The notes under the pieces were generated by a model. The model was given only the letters and a program-made list of their open reading frames with translations. It did no database searches and was not told the DNA's origin. From NCBI GenBank assembly GCA_040219135.1, contig JAVJTA010000013.1, positions 124,001-188,000 on the forward strand: a DNA stretch of 64,000 nucleotides. The letters run 5' to 3'. This document shows positions 1 to 7,798 of this stretch, piece after piece. The stretch is from UBA7803 sp040219135. Lineage in GTDB: Bacteria > Pseudomonadota > Gammaproteobacteria > Pseudomonadales > Azotimanducaceae. The position numbers and the translations under genes were made by a program. Position 1 is the stretch's first letter, and every line of letters starts with the position of its first letter.

Positions 1-535
1 GGAAGCTGTAGATCAGCTCCTCCCAGTTGACTATGTAGGGCCGCAGGGCGCGCTGATCCAGACACAGGCGCACCATCTGGAACTCGGCCGGGCTGCCGAT
101 GGCTTCGATGGCGGCGACGGGGTCGACGAACTGACCGAAGAAGCGCAGCGCCCCCGGGTTGGCCATGACCATGTTCCAGCGCCCATCGAGGACGATGGCG
201 GGGTACGGGTCGTGGTGATCGAGGGCGAGCTGCAGGGCTTCGCGAAACAGACTCATCGCGCCGCTGTCGATGGTGGCTTCTCCGTAGATGGGGGCGAAGC
301 CGCTGCGCTGCAGCAGCGCGTTTCGCTCGCGCAGGGGGATGTCCAGGGCGTCGGACAGCGCGACCACCGTGGGTCGGCCGGGACGTGCGCGACCGGTCTC
401 GAGAAAGCTGATGTGGCGCTGCGAGATGCCCGAGCGTCCGGACAGCGCCAGCTGGGACAGCCGTCGGTGCTGGCGCCAGTGGCGCAGCAGGTGGCCGAAG
501 TCCGGGCGGTTGTACAGCGCGGCGGGTGTGCTCAC
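1..535 (-). CDS. XRE-family transcriptional regulator, MmyB/MltR-like ligand-binding type (3' end outside window)
   Basis: Reading leftwards from a GTG at 535, the protein opens with a helix-turn-helix of the XRE class (LLRHWRQHRRLSQLALSGRS, then ISQRHISFLETGRARP) in the first ~60 residues. It continues into the PAS-like ligand-binding part typical of MmyB-type regulators (DPYPAIVLDGRWNMVMANPG, later RPYIVNWEELIYSF). The family usually has ~260-280 residues; about 178 are visible, and the C-terminus lies left of base 1. In-frame stops just upstream support the GTG start. A perfect inverted repeat lies about 57-73 bp upstream, so autoregulation and control of the divergent DUF2834 gene are plausible. 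Family assignment is firm; the ligand is unknown. Confidence 0.85.
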   Translation of the reverse strand, partial: MSTPAALYNRPDFGHLLRHWRQHRRLSQLALSGRSGISQRHISFLETGRARPGRPTVVALSDALDIPLRERNALLQRSGFAPIYGEATIDSGAMSLFREALQLALDHHDPYPAIVLDGRWNMVMANPGALRFFGQFVDPVAAIEAIGSPAEFQMVRLCLDQRALRPYIVNWEELIYSF

Positions 536-591
536 GATGCGGCGGCTCCGAGGGTCCGGATTGCAGTGTAGCGCGCCAGGGCGGTGGTTTC

Positions 592-608
592 ATTACCTGA
601 AAGGTAAT
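592..608. promoter_or_regulatory. Perfect inverted repeat, candidate operator between divergent genes
   Basis: ATTACCT-GAA-AGGTAAT, with 7-bp arms and a 3-bp centre, sits in an AT-rich patch between the regulator start (535) and the DUF2834 start (668). The string TTTCATTAC occurs at 588-596 and again at 612-620, 24 bp apart, so a second half-site may follow. The most economical reading is the binding site of the XRE/MmyB-type regulator next door. This is inference from position and symmetry. Confidence 0.55.
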
Positions 609-667
609 TGTTTTCATTACGCCGTGCACGTAACGTGTCCCACCTGTGACTCGTCCGGGAGGTGACG

Positions 668-964
668 ATGAAGGCTGTCTATCTGTCGCTCGCGGTCGTC
701 GGCGCCGTGGTGCCCGGCGCCTTCTTTGCCGCGCACTTTGCCGGCAACGGCTACGGCCTGATCGCGTTTCTCGAGGCGGTGTCTGCGACGCCGGCGGCAT
801 CGGGCTTCGCCGCCGATGTGCTGATCTCCTCCGTCGCGTTGTGGGCGTTCCTGTTCGCCAGTGGCGACGGCCGGCGGGCATGGCTCATCGTGCCGTTGAA
901 CCTGTTCATCGGGCTGTCCTGTGCGCTGCCCGTCTACCTGTACCTGAGGTTGCGCGCGGCATAG
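668..964 (+). CDS. DUF2834 domain-containing small membrane protein
   Basis: This 98-residue protein has three hydrophobic segments (residues ~4-22, ~44-63 and ~74-93) and the family-like core ASGFAADVLISSVALWAFLF. DUF2834 proteins are short, three-helix inner-membrane proteins of unknown function. ATG 668 is preceded by GGAGG five bases upstream, so it is preferred over a GTG six bases earlier. The gene is divergent from the MmyB-type regulator, with a palindrome between them, which suggests it is that regulator's target. No enzymatic motif is visible. Confidence 0.75.
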   Translation: MKAVYLSLAVVGAVVPGAFFAAHFAGNGYGLIAFLEAVSATPAASGFAADVLISSVALWAFLFASGDGRRAWLIVPLNLFIGLSCALPVYLYLRLRAA

Positions 965-1076
965 CCGCTGCCGTCGCACAACGCTTGCCTGCGTTGCGGG
1001 CCGGGCGGCGCCCGGCGCCGGCGCCGGCGCCGGTACCAGCGTCGACCCGGCCAGGTGGTAACGCTAGACTCCGGCC

Positions 1077-1793
1077 ATGCGGGAATTGCGCGATGCCAAT
1101 CTGGTTTTCCGGGCACTGATCATCACGGGCCTGATCGGCTTCGGCTTCTTTCTCGCCGAGCAGTACGGCCTGGTGAGCCTGGCGTTGGACTCCGATCGCA
1201 GCTACATCTCCTACGGGATCTTTGCGATCTACGTCCTCGCCAGCGCCCAGTGGTTGTGGCTGGCCAGTGCGCTCGGTCGCGAGCGGCGCGACTTCGCCGC
1301 GCTGGAAACCTCACTTGCCGCCAACGAAACCCTCGAGCCGATCGGTGACGGTCTGCTGTCCGGCTTTCTCGCCAACTTCGCACACAAACGCGACGGCGAC
1401 TCGAGCGCACTGCTCGAGGCGTTCGGCGACGAGCTGGCCAACCGGCACGCGCTTGGACACTTCGCCAGCGACGTGTTGTTGAAGCTGGGGCTGCTCGGCA
1501 CGATCGTCGGCTTCATTCTGATGCTGCTGCCGGTCGGCGAAGTGACCGCCTTCGATCCGAGCCTGATGCAGAAGCTGCTGGCCTCCATGAGCGGCGGTAT
1601 GGCGGTTGCGCTCTACACCACGCTCGCCGGTCTGATCACCAGCACGCTGCTGAAGATCCAGTATCACCTGCTGGACGCCTCTGCAGCAGAGCTCGTGACC
1701 CGGCTCGCCGTGCTGGTGGATACGAAGCTCAGATCCGGTGCGACCGGTGTGACATCCGGTGCGACGTCCGGTGCGACGTCCAGTGCGACATAG
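1077..1793 (+). CDS. MotA/TolQ/ExbB proton-channel family protein
   Basis: The 238-residue protein has four membrane segments (about 10-32, 43-64, 137-157 and 178-198). The last pair (LLKLGLLGTIVGFILMLLPV and SGGMAVALYTTLAGLITSTL) matches the conserved pore helices of MotA/TolQ/ExbB proteins, which form ion channels powering a MotB/ExbD/TolR partner. The stretch between helices 2 and 3 would be cytoplasmic. The C-terminus is a repetitive Ser-Gly-Ala-Thr tail encoded by tandem 12-nt units. The next gene starts inside this gene and encodes the expected one-helix partner, so the two very likely form a complex. What the complex drives is unknown. Confidence 0.85.
   Translation: MRELRDANLVFRALIITGLIGFGFFLAEQYGLVSLALDSDRSYISYGIFAIYVLASAQWLWLASALGRERRDFAALETSLAANETLEPIGDGLLSGFLANFAHKRDGDSSALLEAFGDELANRHALGHFASDVLLKLGLLGTIVGFILMLLPVGEVTAFDPSLMQKLLASMSGGMAVALYTTLAGLITSTLLKIQYHLLDASAAELVTRLAVLVDTKLRSGATGVTSGATSGATSSAT
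1737..1793 (+). repeat. Tandem 12-nt repeats coding in two frames at a gene junction
   Basis: Starting at 1737 is a short 9-nt copy, followed by four 12-nt units related to GGTGCGACGTCC, the last ending in the TAG stop at 1791-1793. Frame 1 reads them as repeated Gly-Ala-Thr-Ser at the end of the channel protein. The next frame reads repeated Val-Arg-Arg-Pro with in-frame GTG codons at 1759, 1771 and 1783, each a possible start for the downstream gene. Unit number would alter both the tail of one protein and the start region of the other. Confidence 0.8.
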
Positions 1794-2400
1794 CATCTAT
1801 CGGCAGGACGAATCCCAGGACGGCTTCATCGACCTGCTGTTCAACGCGCTGCTGGGCTTTGCGTTCATGTTCGTCACCGCGTTCGCGCTGATGAGCGACC
1901 CGACCCAGACCGGCAGGATCGAGTCCAAGGCCGAGGTTCTGATCTCCGTGCGCTGGGCCGATCGGCACCCGGACGACGTCGATACCCTGGTCGAAGGGCC
2001 GCAGGGCAATCTGGTCTGGTACCACAATCGCGACTCGGGGCTGATGCATCTGGATCGCGACGATCGCGGCCTGTTTGCCGACCGGATCGTGCTCGACGGG
2101 GTCGAGGTGTCGAACCCGATCAATCAGGAAACGGTGACCATCCGCTCGCTGCAGCCGGGCGAGTACGTGGTGAACTTGCTGCACTACCGGTCGAACTACA
2201 GCGAGCCGCTGCCGGTGACGGTAACGGTCGAGAAGCTGAACCCGACCGTGACGCTGGTGTACTACGGCGCCCACGAGCTGCGCGGCGCCGGTGACGAGCA
2301 GACGGCCGTGCGCTTCAGCGTCGGCGCCGACGGTTCGATCACCGGTACCTCGGAGCTGGCCAAGCCGTTGCTGACCCGGATACTCCAGGACAAGTCGTGA
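1783..2400 (+). CDS. ExbD/MotB-like single-TM partner of the MotA/ExbB-type channel
   Basis: One N-terminal membrane helix, DGFIDLLFNALLGFAFMFV, is followed by ~175 hydrophilic, beta-rich residues that should be periplasmic. The FID start of the helix matches the place of the proton-carrying Asp in ExbD/TolR/MotB (LIDVMLVLL-type). I could not recognise an OmpA-like peptidoglycan domain. GTG 1783 overlaps the upstream stop and is chosen because translational coupling is likely; 1771 and 1759 are alternatives in the same repeat and none has a clear ribosome site. The end overlaps the next gene by 4 bp (GTGA). Confidence is good for a channel partner, low for its exact role. Confidence 0.7.
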   Translation: MRHSIYRQDESQDGFIDLLFNALLGFAFMFVTAFALMSDPTQTGRIESKAEVLISVRWADRHPDDVDTLVEGPQGNLVWYHNRDSGLMHLDRDDRGLFADRIVLDGVEVSNPINQETVTIRSLQPGEYVVNLLHYRSNYSEPLPVTVTVEKLNPTVTLVYYGAHELRGAGDEQTAVRFSVGADGSITGTSELAKPLLTRILQDKS

Positions 2401-2954
2401 GCGGCGTCGTCCTCGTGCTGGCGCTCAGCTACGTCGCGGTCGCGGCGCTGCTGCTCAATCTCAACCTGGCGACTCCGTACAGGCCGTGGATCAAGTTCAG
2501 CGCCATCGCGCTGGTGAGCGCGCTGTATCTGGCGAGCTGGCAGGGCCTGCACGGTCTGCTCGGCTGGGCGTCGCCGGATCCGCTGCCGGATGAGTTTCGC
2601 GTGTTGTGGATCACCATCGATGAGCCCGTCGTCGACTCGACCGAGCCGGGCGGGATCTTCTTCTGGGTACGCCGGCTCGACGAAGCCGGGCTGCCGATCG
2701 GCGCGCCCCGCGCCCATCGGATTCCCTGGGGCGAAGACGCGGCGGAAGCCGCTCAGGATGCGCTGCAGCGCATGAACGAAGGCGAACTGCTGAACGGACG
2801 CATGGGCCGCAACCTGGTTCAGGAAGCAGCGTCCGACGACTCCGGCGCCGACTACATCGGCGAGGGCTCGGTGACCGGCGACGGCGGCGCAACGCCGGAC
2901 TTCGAGTTCGTCCGCGTACCGCCGCCGGCCCTGCCGGCCAAAGGCTCCGGCTGA
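2397..2954 (+). CDS. Hypothetical two-helix membrane protein, third gene of the channel operon
   Basis: This protein of ~185 residues begins at a GTG overlapping the upstream TGA. Two hydrophobic helices (residues ~2-22 and ~33-55) precede a soluble C-terminal region rich in acidic residues and ending in a Pro-rich tail (RVPPPALPA). It has no motif I know. The 4-bp overlap and shared operon suggest it belongs to the MotA/ExbB-like complex, perhaps as an accessory or effector. The gene converges with the PQQ dehydrogenase across ~20 bp. Confidence 0.65.
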   Translation: MSGVVLVLALSYVAVAALLLNLNLATPYRPWIKFSAIALVSALYLASWQGLHGLLGWASPDPLPDEFRVLWITIDEPVVDSTEPGGIFFWVRRLDEAGLPIGAPRAHRIPWGEDAAEAAQDALQRMNEGELLNGRMGRNLVQEAASDDSGADYIGEGSVTGDGGATPDFEFVRVPPPALPAKGSG

Positions 2955-2964
2955 AAGCCATCAC

Positions 2965-2981
2965 AACTAGGGAACCTAGTT
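2965..2981. terminator. Inverted repeat at the convergent junction, weak bidirectional terminator candidate
   Basis: AACTAGG-GAA-CCTAGTT (7-bp arms, 3-bp loop) covers the 3' ends of two convergent genes and contains the TAG stop of the PQQ dehydrogenase. There is no U-tract on either strand, so intrinsic termination would be weak. The position is what favours a terminator over an operator. Confidence 0.35.
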
Positions 2982-5195
2982 CAACCAGGTGAGCTGCGCT
3001 TCCTCTTTGTTGCCGAGCGCGGTCTCCCGGTCCTCGTGGGCACGCGCGCGCACATAGTCGTGAATGCGCTCGGAGTCTTCCACCGTCAGCACGTCGGCGA
3101 ACGACGCCATGCCGGTGCTGGAAAGCAGACCTTCCAGCACGATCCTGTTGAACGCTTCGTGTGAGCCCGGGCTCATCTTGCGCAGATCGGGTATGGAGCC
3201 GCCGGAACGCGCGACCAGGCCATGACAGAACGCGCAGTAGGTGTTGTACGTGCGCTCGCCGCGGGCGATGTCTTCGACGCTGACGTCGGCCATGACCTGC
3301 TCAGGTATGGTGGTGTCCACGGCATTGGGAATCGGCAGCTCCACCGCGCCTCCCAGCTTGAACACCAGCATCCTGCCGTAGTTGCCGTACACCAGCGACG
3401 CATGCTTGGCGACCGGGTCAAGGGGCTCGCCGGCAAACAGGTCGCCACCGCCCGAACCGGTGAGGATCGACACGTACTGGGTTCCGTCGATCTCGAAGGT
3501 GATGGGCGGTGCCAGCATCGAGGTGTAGGTATTGAACTGCCACAGCACTTCGCCCGTCGACTTGTCGTAGGCACTCAGATAGCCGAGCGCGTCGCCCTGG
3601 AACACCAGCCCCCCGGCCGTGGCCAGCACGCCGCCATTCCAGTAGTGGGGGATTTCCACCACCCACTTGTCTTCGCCGGTGAGCGGATCGAACGCTTTCA
3701 GATAACCTTTCGGCGTCGGCTGATCGTCGATGTTGTTGACGAACAGCTGGGCGATGGCGCCGAACTCGAGACCCGTGTTCCAGCCGCCTGGGTTGCGTTT
3801 GTACAGTCCGGTTTTCTGCCAGTCCTCCGACATGCCGTAGATCAGCGGATTGTCCTGCGCGGGGATGTAAACCACGCCGTCTTCCACGTCCACCGACATT
3901 GCCTGCCAGTTATGCGCGCCCAGCGGACCCGGCAGAATCCACTTCTCCTGGTCCTTGTAGTCCAGCGCCGGATTCTCGACCGGCCGGCCGGTCTGGGTGT
4001 CGACGTGGGTGGCCCAGGTGACCGTGGCGTAGGGGTTGGCGCGCAGCAGCTTGCCGTTGCTGCGATCGATCACGTAGAAGAAACCGTTCTTCGGCGCCTG
4101 CAGCAGCACCTTGCGCTGCTCGCCGTCCACTTCCATGTCTGCCAGGGCGATGTCCTGCACGGCCGTGTAGTCCCAGTTGTCGCCGGGCGTGGTCTGGTAG
4201 TACCACTTCATGCGCCCGGTATCGGCATCGAGCGCGACGATGGAAGACAGGAACAGGTTGTCGCCGCCGCCGGGCGAACGGATGGCGCGCGTCCACGGGG
4301 AGCCGTTGCCGACGCCCAGATAGACGTTGTTGAAATCGGGATCGTAGACGATGGAGTTCCACACCGTGCCGCCGCCGCCGATTTCCCACCAGTTGCCGCC
4401 CTTCCAGGTTTTCGCCGCGGCTTCCAGTTCCGGATTTTCGAACGGCAGTGAGGGATCGCCCGGCACCGTGTAGAAGCGCCATACCTGCTCACCGGTTTTC
4501 GCGTCGTAAGCGGTGACGTAACCGCGTACGCCGAATTCGGCGCCGCCGTTGCCGATGAAGATCTTGCCGCGGGCGGCGCGCGGTGCGCCGGTGATCGTGT
4601 AGAACCGATCGCGGTCGATGATGGTGTCCACTTCCCAGACCTTTTCGCCGCTTGCGGCGTCGAGCGCGATCAGCCGACCATCCAGGCTGCCGACGTAGAC
4701 GCGGCCTTCATAGACCGCGACGCCGCGGTTGACGACGTCACAGCAGGCGCGTCGCCCCCACTCTCCCGGTACTGCCGGGTCGTACGTCCAGACCCGTTCG
4801 CCGGTCACGGCGTTGACCGCGTACACGCGGCTCCACGCGCTGGTGAAAAACATGATGCCGTCCACCACGATCGGCGTCGCTTCCTGGGCCCGGTTGGTGC
4901 CCATGTCCTGATACCAGGCCAGTCCGAGCTGATCGACGTTGTCCCGGTTGATTGCCGTCAGCGGCGAGAAACGCTGCTCTTCGTAGGTGCGGCCATACGC
5001 CAGCCAGTTGCCGGGCTCGGTTTCTGCGGCGTTGATGCGCGCGTCGTCGATGAGGCCGATGGTTGGCTCGGCAGCCGGTGCCGGCGTGCTGCTGCTGGCT
5101 GCGGGCGCCGGCGCGGTGTCCGGCTCGTAGAAATAGAAGTAGTAGACGAACGCGGCGGCAATGGCCGCCACCAGCCAGATGACAGTGCGCTGCAT
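2976..5195 (-). CDS. PQQ-dependent alcohol dehydrogenase (quinohaemoprotein) with fused C-terminal cytochrome c domain
   Basis: The 739-residue protein is an eight-bladed propeller quinoprotein that oxidises alcohols or aldehydes in the periplasm. Visible marks are an N-terminal TM anchor (residues 5-24), the adjacent-cysteine pair C151-C152, candidate Ca2+ ligands E220, N280 and D342 (NWDYT, also the catalytic Asp), tryptophan-docking-like repeats, and a C-terminal haem site CAFCH at 654-658 with Met ~696 as likely axial ligand. Residue +2 after the catalytic Asp is Thr, not the extra Asp of lanthanide-dependent enzymes, so Ca2+ use is expected. The start has GAGGGG at good spacing. No separate cytochrome or PQQ-synthesis gene is nearby; electrons probably leave via the fused haem. 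The substrate cannot be told. Confidence 0.93.
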   Translation of the reverse strand: MQRTVIWLVAAIAAAFVYYFYFYEPDTAPAPAASSSTPAPAAEPTIGLIDDARINAAETEPGNWLAYGRTYEEQRFSPLTAINRDNVDQLGLAWYQDMGTNRAQEATPIVVDGIMFFTSAWSRVYAVNAVTGERVWTYDPAVPGEWGRRACCDVVNRGVAVYEGRVYVGSLDGRLIALDAASGEKVWEVDTIIDRDRFYTITGAPRAARGKIFIGNGGAEFGVRGYVTAYDAKTGEQVWRFYTVPGDPSLPFENPELEAAAKTWKGGNWWEIGGGGTVWNSIVYDPDFNNVYLGVGNGSPWTRAIRSPGGGDNLFLSSIVALDADTGRMKWYYQTTPGDNWDYTAVQDIALADMEVDGEQRKVLLQAPKNGFFYVIDRSNGKLLRANPYATVTWATHVDTQTGRPVENPALDYKDQEKWILPGPLGAHNWQAMSVDVEDGVVYIPAQDNPLIYGMSEDWQKTGLYKRNPGGWNTGLEFGAIAQLFVNNIDDQPTPKGYLKAFDPLTGEDKWVVEIPHYWNGGVLATAGGLVFQGDALGYLSAYDKSTGEVLWQFNTYTSMLAPPITFEIDGTQYVSILTGSGGGDLFAGEPLDPVAKHASLVYGNYGRMLVFKLGGAVELPIPNAVDTTIPEQVMADVSVEDIARGERTYNTYCAFCHGLVARSGGSIPDLRKMSPGSHEAFNRIVLEGLLSSTGMASFADVLTVEDSERIHDYVRARAHEDRETALGNKEEAQLTWLN

Positions 5196-5279
5196 GATCT
5201 TCCCCTCTTCCCTGAGGGCGCATCATAGACCGAGGTTCGGCCGGGCGCGATGGCGTCGCGGTCGGCGGCGAGCTTCCGG

Positions 5280-5702
5280 TCAGGGGTCGAGCCGATGGCG
5301 CTCGGTGTGCGTCAGCAGGAAGTCCCAGATCTGCCGGTTCAGGACGTCGTCGTGGGCTTCCGCCCAGGCGTGCAGATCGATGAGCAGGTGCAGTCCCTCG
5401 GCGTGCAGGGCGTCCACGTCGCTCAGGCGCAGGCTCGCCGGGGCGCGCTCGCGGAAGGCGTCCCGAGCCGGACGTCCGACCGGGTCGGCGTCCGCGCGGC
5501 AGGCGCCGAACAGGGCCTGCATCTCGTCGATGTCGGTCATGCGGGTGGCGACCGCACGCTCGCTTTCCAGGGCCAGCGCCCCGAGCAGCATCGCGATCAT
5601 GCCGCTGTTGGCCATTGCGTAGCGGGAACTGGTTTCCGGGGCGATGGAGCCGGCCAGCTTTGCAGCCAGGTCGGCCAGGCCCTGGGCCAGGCGCGGAATC
5701 AA
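5280..5702 (-). CDS. DUF6285 domain-containing protein
   Basis: About 140 residues, starting with TTG 5702 whose last two bases lie in the upstream TGA (TTGA overlap), so translation is probably coupled to the phosphotransferase gene. The helical core around residues 20-60 (ETSSRYAMANSGMIAMLLGA) resembles DUF6285, a small family usually found beside ACAD10-type phosphotransferases and acyl-CoA dehydrogenases. The function is unknown. A longer in-frame reading upstream of 5702 lies inside the phosphotransferase gene and looks like shadow sequence. The start codon is the least certain part. Confidence 0.65.
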   Translation of the reverse strand: MIPRLAQGLADLAAKLAGSIAPETSSRYAMANSGMIAMLLGALALESERAVATRMTDIDEMQALFGACRADADPVGRPARDAFRERAPASLRLSDVDALHAEGLHLLIDLHAWAEAHDDVLNRQIWDFLLTHTERHRLDP

Positions 5703-6814
5703 ACCAGCGGCTCCGCGTAGCGCCCGGCGGGCTCCGGGTGCAGGCGATCCACCAGTATCCGGTTCTGGCGGTCGGTCATCAGCCAGCCGGCCACGGCGAG
5801 GATCGGCTCCTTGGCCTCGCCGTTGGCGAAGTCCTCGGTGGACGAGATCCAGATCGCCAGGCCTTTGACTGAGGCGAACACCTGCCACCAGCGGAACGCA
5901 GCGCGGTCGACGGTGAATCCGCTGGCCCGTTCCCAGCACGCCATGGCCGTCTCTCTGGGGAGCAGGCCGCCGGCCAGGGTGCGCTCCGGCCATGCCCACA
6001 GCGGGTCCATGGACCAGGCCAGATCCTCCAGCGGGTCGCCGACGTGGGCCATCTCCCAGTCGAGCACGCCATGGATGACGCCCTGGCCGTCGAACAGGAA
6101 GTTGCCCGAGCGGAAGTCGCCGTGCACCAGCGCCAGGCGCGGTCCGGGCGGCGGCAGATGGCGGCGCAGCCAGCGGATGGCGGCCTGGGCGACCGGTTGC
6201 GGGTGCAGGGCGTCGCTGTCGATGACGCCGGCCCAGTAGTCGAGTTCACGGGCCGCCGGGTGTTCCGGCAGGTCCATGAACTCACTGACCCCGAGGGCCG
6301 TCACGTCCATGGCCGCGAGCCGACCCATCAGGGTCCACAAGCCCTCACCGATGCGCGGTCGCTGGTCGGCGTAGGCCGGGTCGGCCAGCGCCGCCACCGC
6401 GCTCTCGCAGCCGCCGATCTCGGCCATGACCGAGAACGGCCGCTCGAGGTGGCCCGGATCCTCTTCGAGAATCAGCGGTTCCGGCACCGGAAAACCCGCG
6501 GCGTAGACGGCTTCGTAGGTGCGGTACTCCAGTGACCGTTCGGTGTCGATGAGGCTGGACTTCGGGTCGCGGCGCAGGATCACGCCGCGTTCGCCGGCGC
6601 CCGTGCGCAGGGCCACGCGGTAGGTCTCCCGGGACGCGCCCCCCGGGATCCGCTCGATCCCCAGCAGCGCCACCGGCTCGCCCCAGCGCCCGCTCAGGTA
6701 GGCGGCGAAGCGTTCACCCAGTGCCTGCAGAGTCGGATGCACGCTGCCCGATGCTCCTGTTGCCGACCGGCTTCGCGGTGCTGTCGGCGTTGACGGTTTG
6801 CATACCCGATCCAC
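5699..6814 (-). CDS. Phosphotransferase family protein (APH / ACAD10-like kinase fold)
   Basis: About 371 residues with the aminoglycoside-phosphotransferase fold: a nucleotide-binding N-lobe (GIERIPGGASRETYRV), the catalytic loop LVHGDFRSGNFLF (His-Gly-Asp...Asn) and the metal-binding Asp in GVLDWEMAHVGDPLEDLAW. In this subfamily the likely substrate is a small hydroxy or hydroxyacyl compound rather than a drug; pairing with DUF6285 fits lipid catabolism. The GTG at 6814 is the longest start; GTG 6742 begins the conserved region and has AGGAG about 13 bases upstream, so the first 24 residues may not be real. Divergent from the SDR genes. Confidence 0.85.
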   Translation of the reverse strand: MDRVCKPSTPTAPRSRSATGASGSVHPTLQALGERFAAYLSGRWGEPVALLGIERIPGGASRETYRVALRTGAGERGVILRRDPKSSLIDTERSLEYRTYEAVYAAGFPVPEPLILEEDPGHLERPFSVMAEIGGCESAVAALADPAYADQRPRIGEGLWTLMGRLAAMDVTALGVSEFMDLPEHPAARELDYWAGVIDSDALHPQPVAQAAIRWLRRHLPPPGPRLALVHGDFRSGNFLFDGQGVIHGVLDWEMAHVGDPLEDLAWSMDPLWAWPERTLAGGLLPRETAMACWERASGFTVDRAAFRWWQVFASVKGLAIWISSTEDFANGEAKEPILAVAGWLMTDRQNRILVDRLHPEPAGRYAEPLV

Positions 6815-6939
6815 CGGTAAAGTAACACTGGATGGGGACGGACGTTATCCGGATACTCGGTAGAGGCGCAAGCGCGAGGCAGTCAGCGGCTGCGCTGCGT
6901 TCGCGCTGAAATCAACCGGCTGTCGAGGGAGAGCGTCAG

Positions 6940-7743
6940 GTGGCAGACACGCTCGCAGGTCAGCATGCGTTCATTACCGGCGGCGGCAGCGGCATCGGTC
7001 TCGCCTGCGCCCGGGCGTTCCTCGTCGATGGCGCCCGGGTCAGCATCATGGGCCGGTCGCCGGACAGGCTCGCGCGGGCGCTGGAGACCCTGGCGCCGCT
7101 CGGCGAGGTGGCGAGCTACGTCGGCGATGTCGGCCGGGAAGGCGACGTCAGCGCGGCCATCGAGGCCGCCGACGGCGTCGCCCCCCTGACCATCACGGTC
7201 GCCAATGCCGGCACCGGGGCGATCGCGCCGCTGTCCGCCACCACCGACGAGTCCTGGCAGCGGGTCCTGCAGACCAACCTCACCGGCACGTTCTACACCT
7301 TCAAGCACGCAGGAGAAGCCATCGCCCGCAACGGCGGCGGCGCGTTGTGCGCAATTTCCTCCATCGCCGCGGTGCGCACCCACCGCTTCATGCACGCCTA
7401 CGTGGTCAGCAAAGCGGGCGTCGACATGCTGGTGCGCAACACGGCGGACGAACTGGCGGCCGCCAACGTGCGTGTCAACAGCGTCTGCCCGGGTCTGGTG
7501 GACACCGAGATTGCCGCCGGACTGTTCGCCACGGACGCGGTGTTCGAGTCCTACATCGACAACATTCCCCTGGCCCGCACCGGGGTGCCGGAAGATGTCG
7601 CCAATGCGGTAAGGTTTCTCTGCGGGCCCGAGGCGAGCTGGATTACCGGCACCGTCCTGTCCGTGGACGGCGGCCATCATCTGCGCCGCGGCCCGGACTA
7701 CGGCCCGTTCGTGCAGAACACGCCGCCTAACGGTAAAGGCTGA
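6940..7743 (+). CDS. SDR family NAD(P)-dependent oxidoreductase
   Basis: This classical short-chain dehydrogenase of 267 residues has the cofactor motif TGGGSGIG near residues 13-20, NAG near residue 90, a Ser about 12 residues before the active-site YVVSK (Tyr-x3-Lys), and the family CPGLVDTE segment. GTG 6940 follows a GAGGGAGAG ribosome site. It lies 55 bp before a second SDR, then a symporter gene, all on the same strand. Reaction: oxidation or reduction of a hydroxyl/keto group; substrate unknown. The neighbouring kinase-like and DUF6285 genes suggest fatty-acyl or steroid-like substrates. Confidence 0.88.
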   Translation: MADTLAGQHAFITGGGSGIGLACARAFLVDGARVSIMGRSPDRLARALETLAPLGEVASYVGDVGREGDVSAAIEAADGVAPLTITVANAGTGAIAPLSATTDESWQRVLQTNLTGTFYTFKHAGEAIARNGGGALCAISSIAAVRTHRFMHAYVVSKAGVDMLVRNTADELAAANVRVNSVCPGLVDTEIAAGLFATDAVFESYIDNIPLARTGVPEDVANAVRFLCGPEASWITGTVLSVDGGHHLRRGPDYGPFVQNTPPNGKG

Positions 7744-7798
7744 GCGCGCCAGACACAACGCACCACACTGAATTGAACAGACCGGGAGAGAGCGGATC

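Noticed and set aside
1014..1031. GGCGCC tandem run as functional repeat
   Set aside because: Only three copies of a GC-rich hexamer in an intergenic region; likely chance in such DNA.
1077..2954. Zorya-type defence system (ZorA/ZorB)
   Set aside because: MotA-like and one-helix partner are present, but no OmpA-like domain and no ZorC/D/E genes follow.
2976..5195. Lanthanide-dependent (XoxF/PedH-like) enzyme
   Set aside because: The residue two after the catalytic Asp342 is Thr instead of the Asp required for lanthanide binding.
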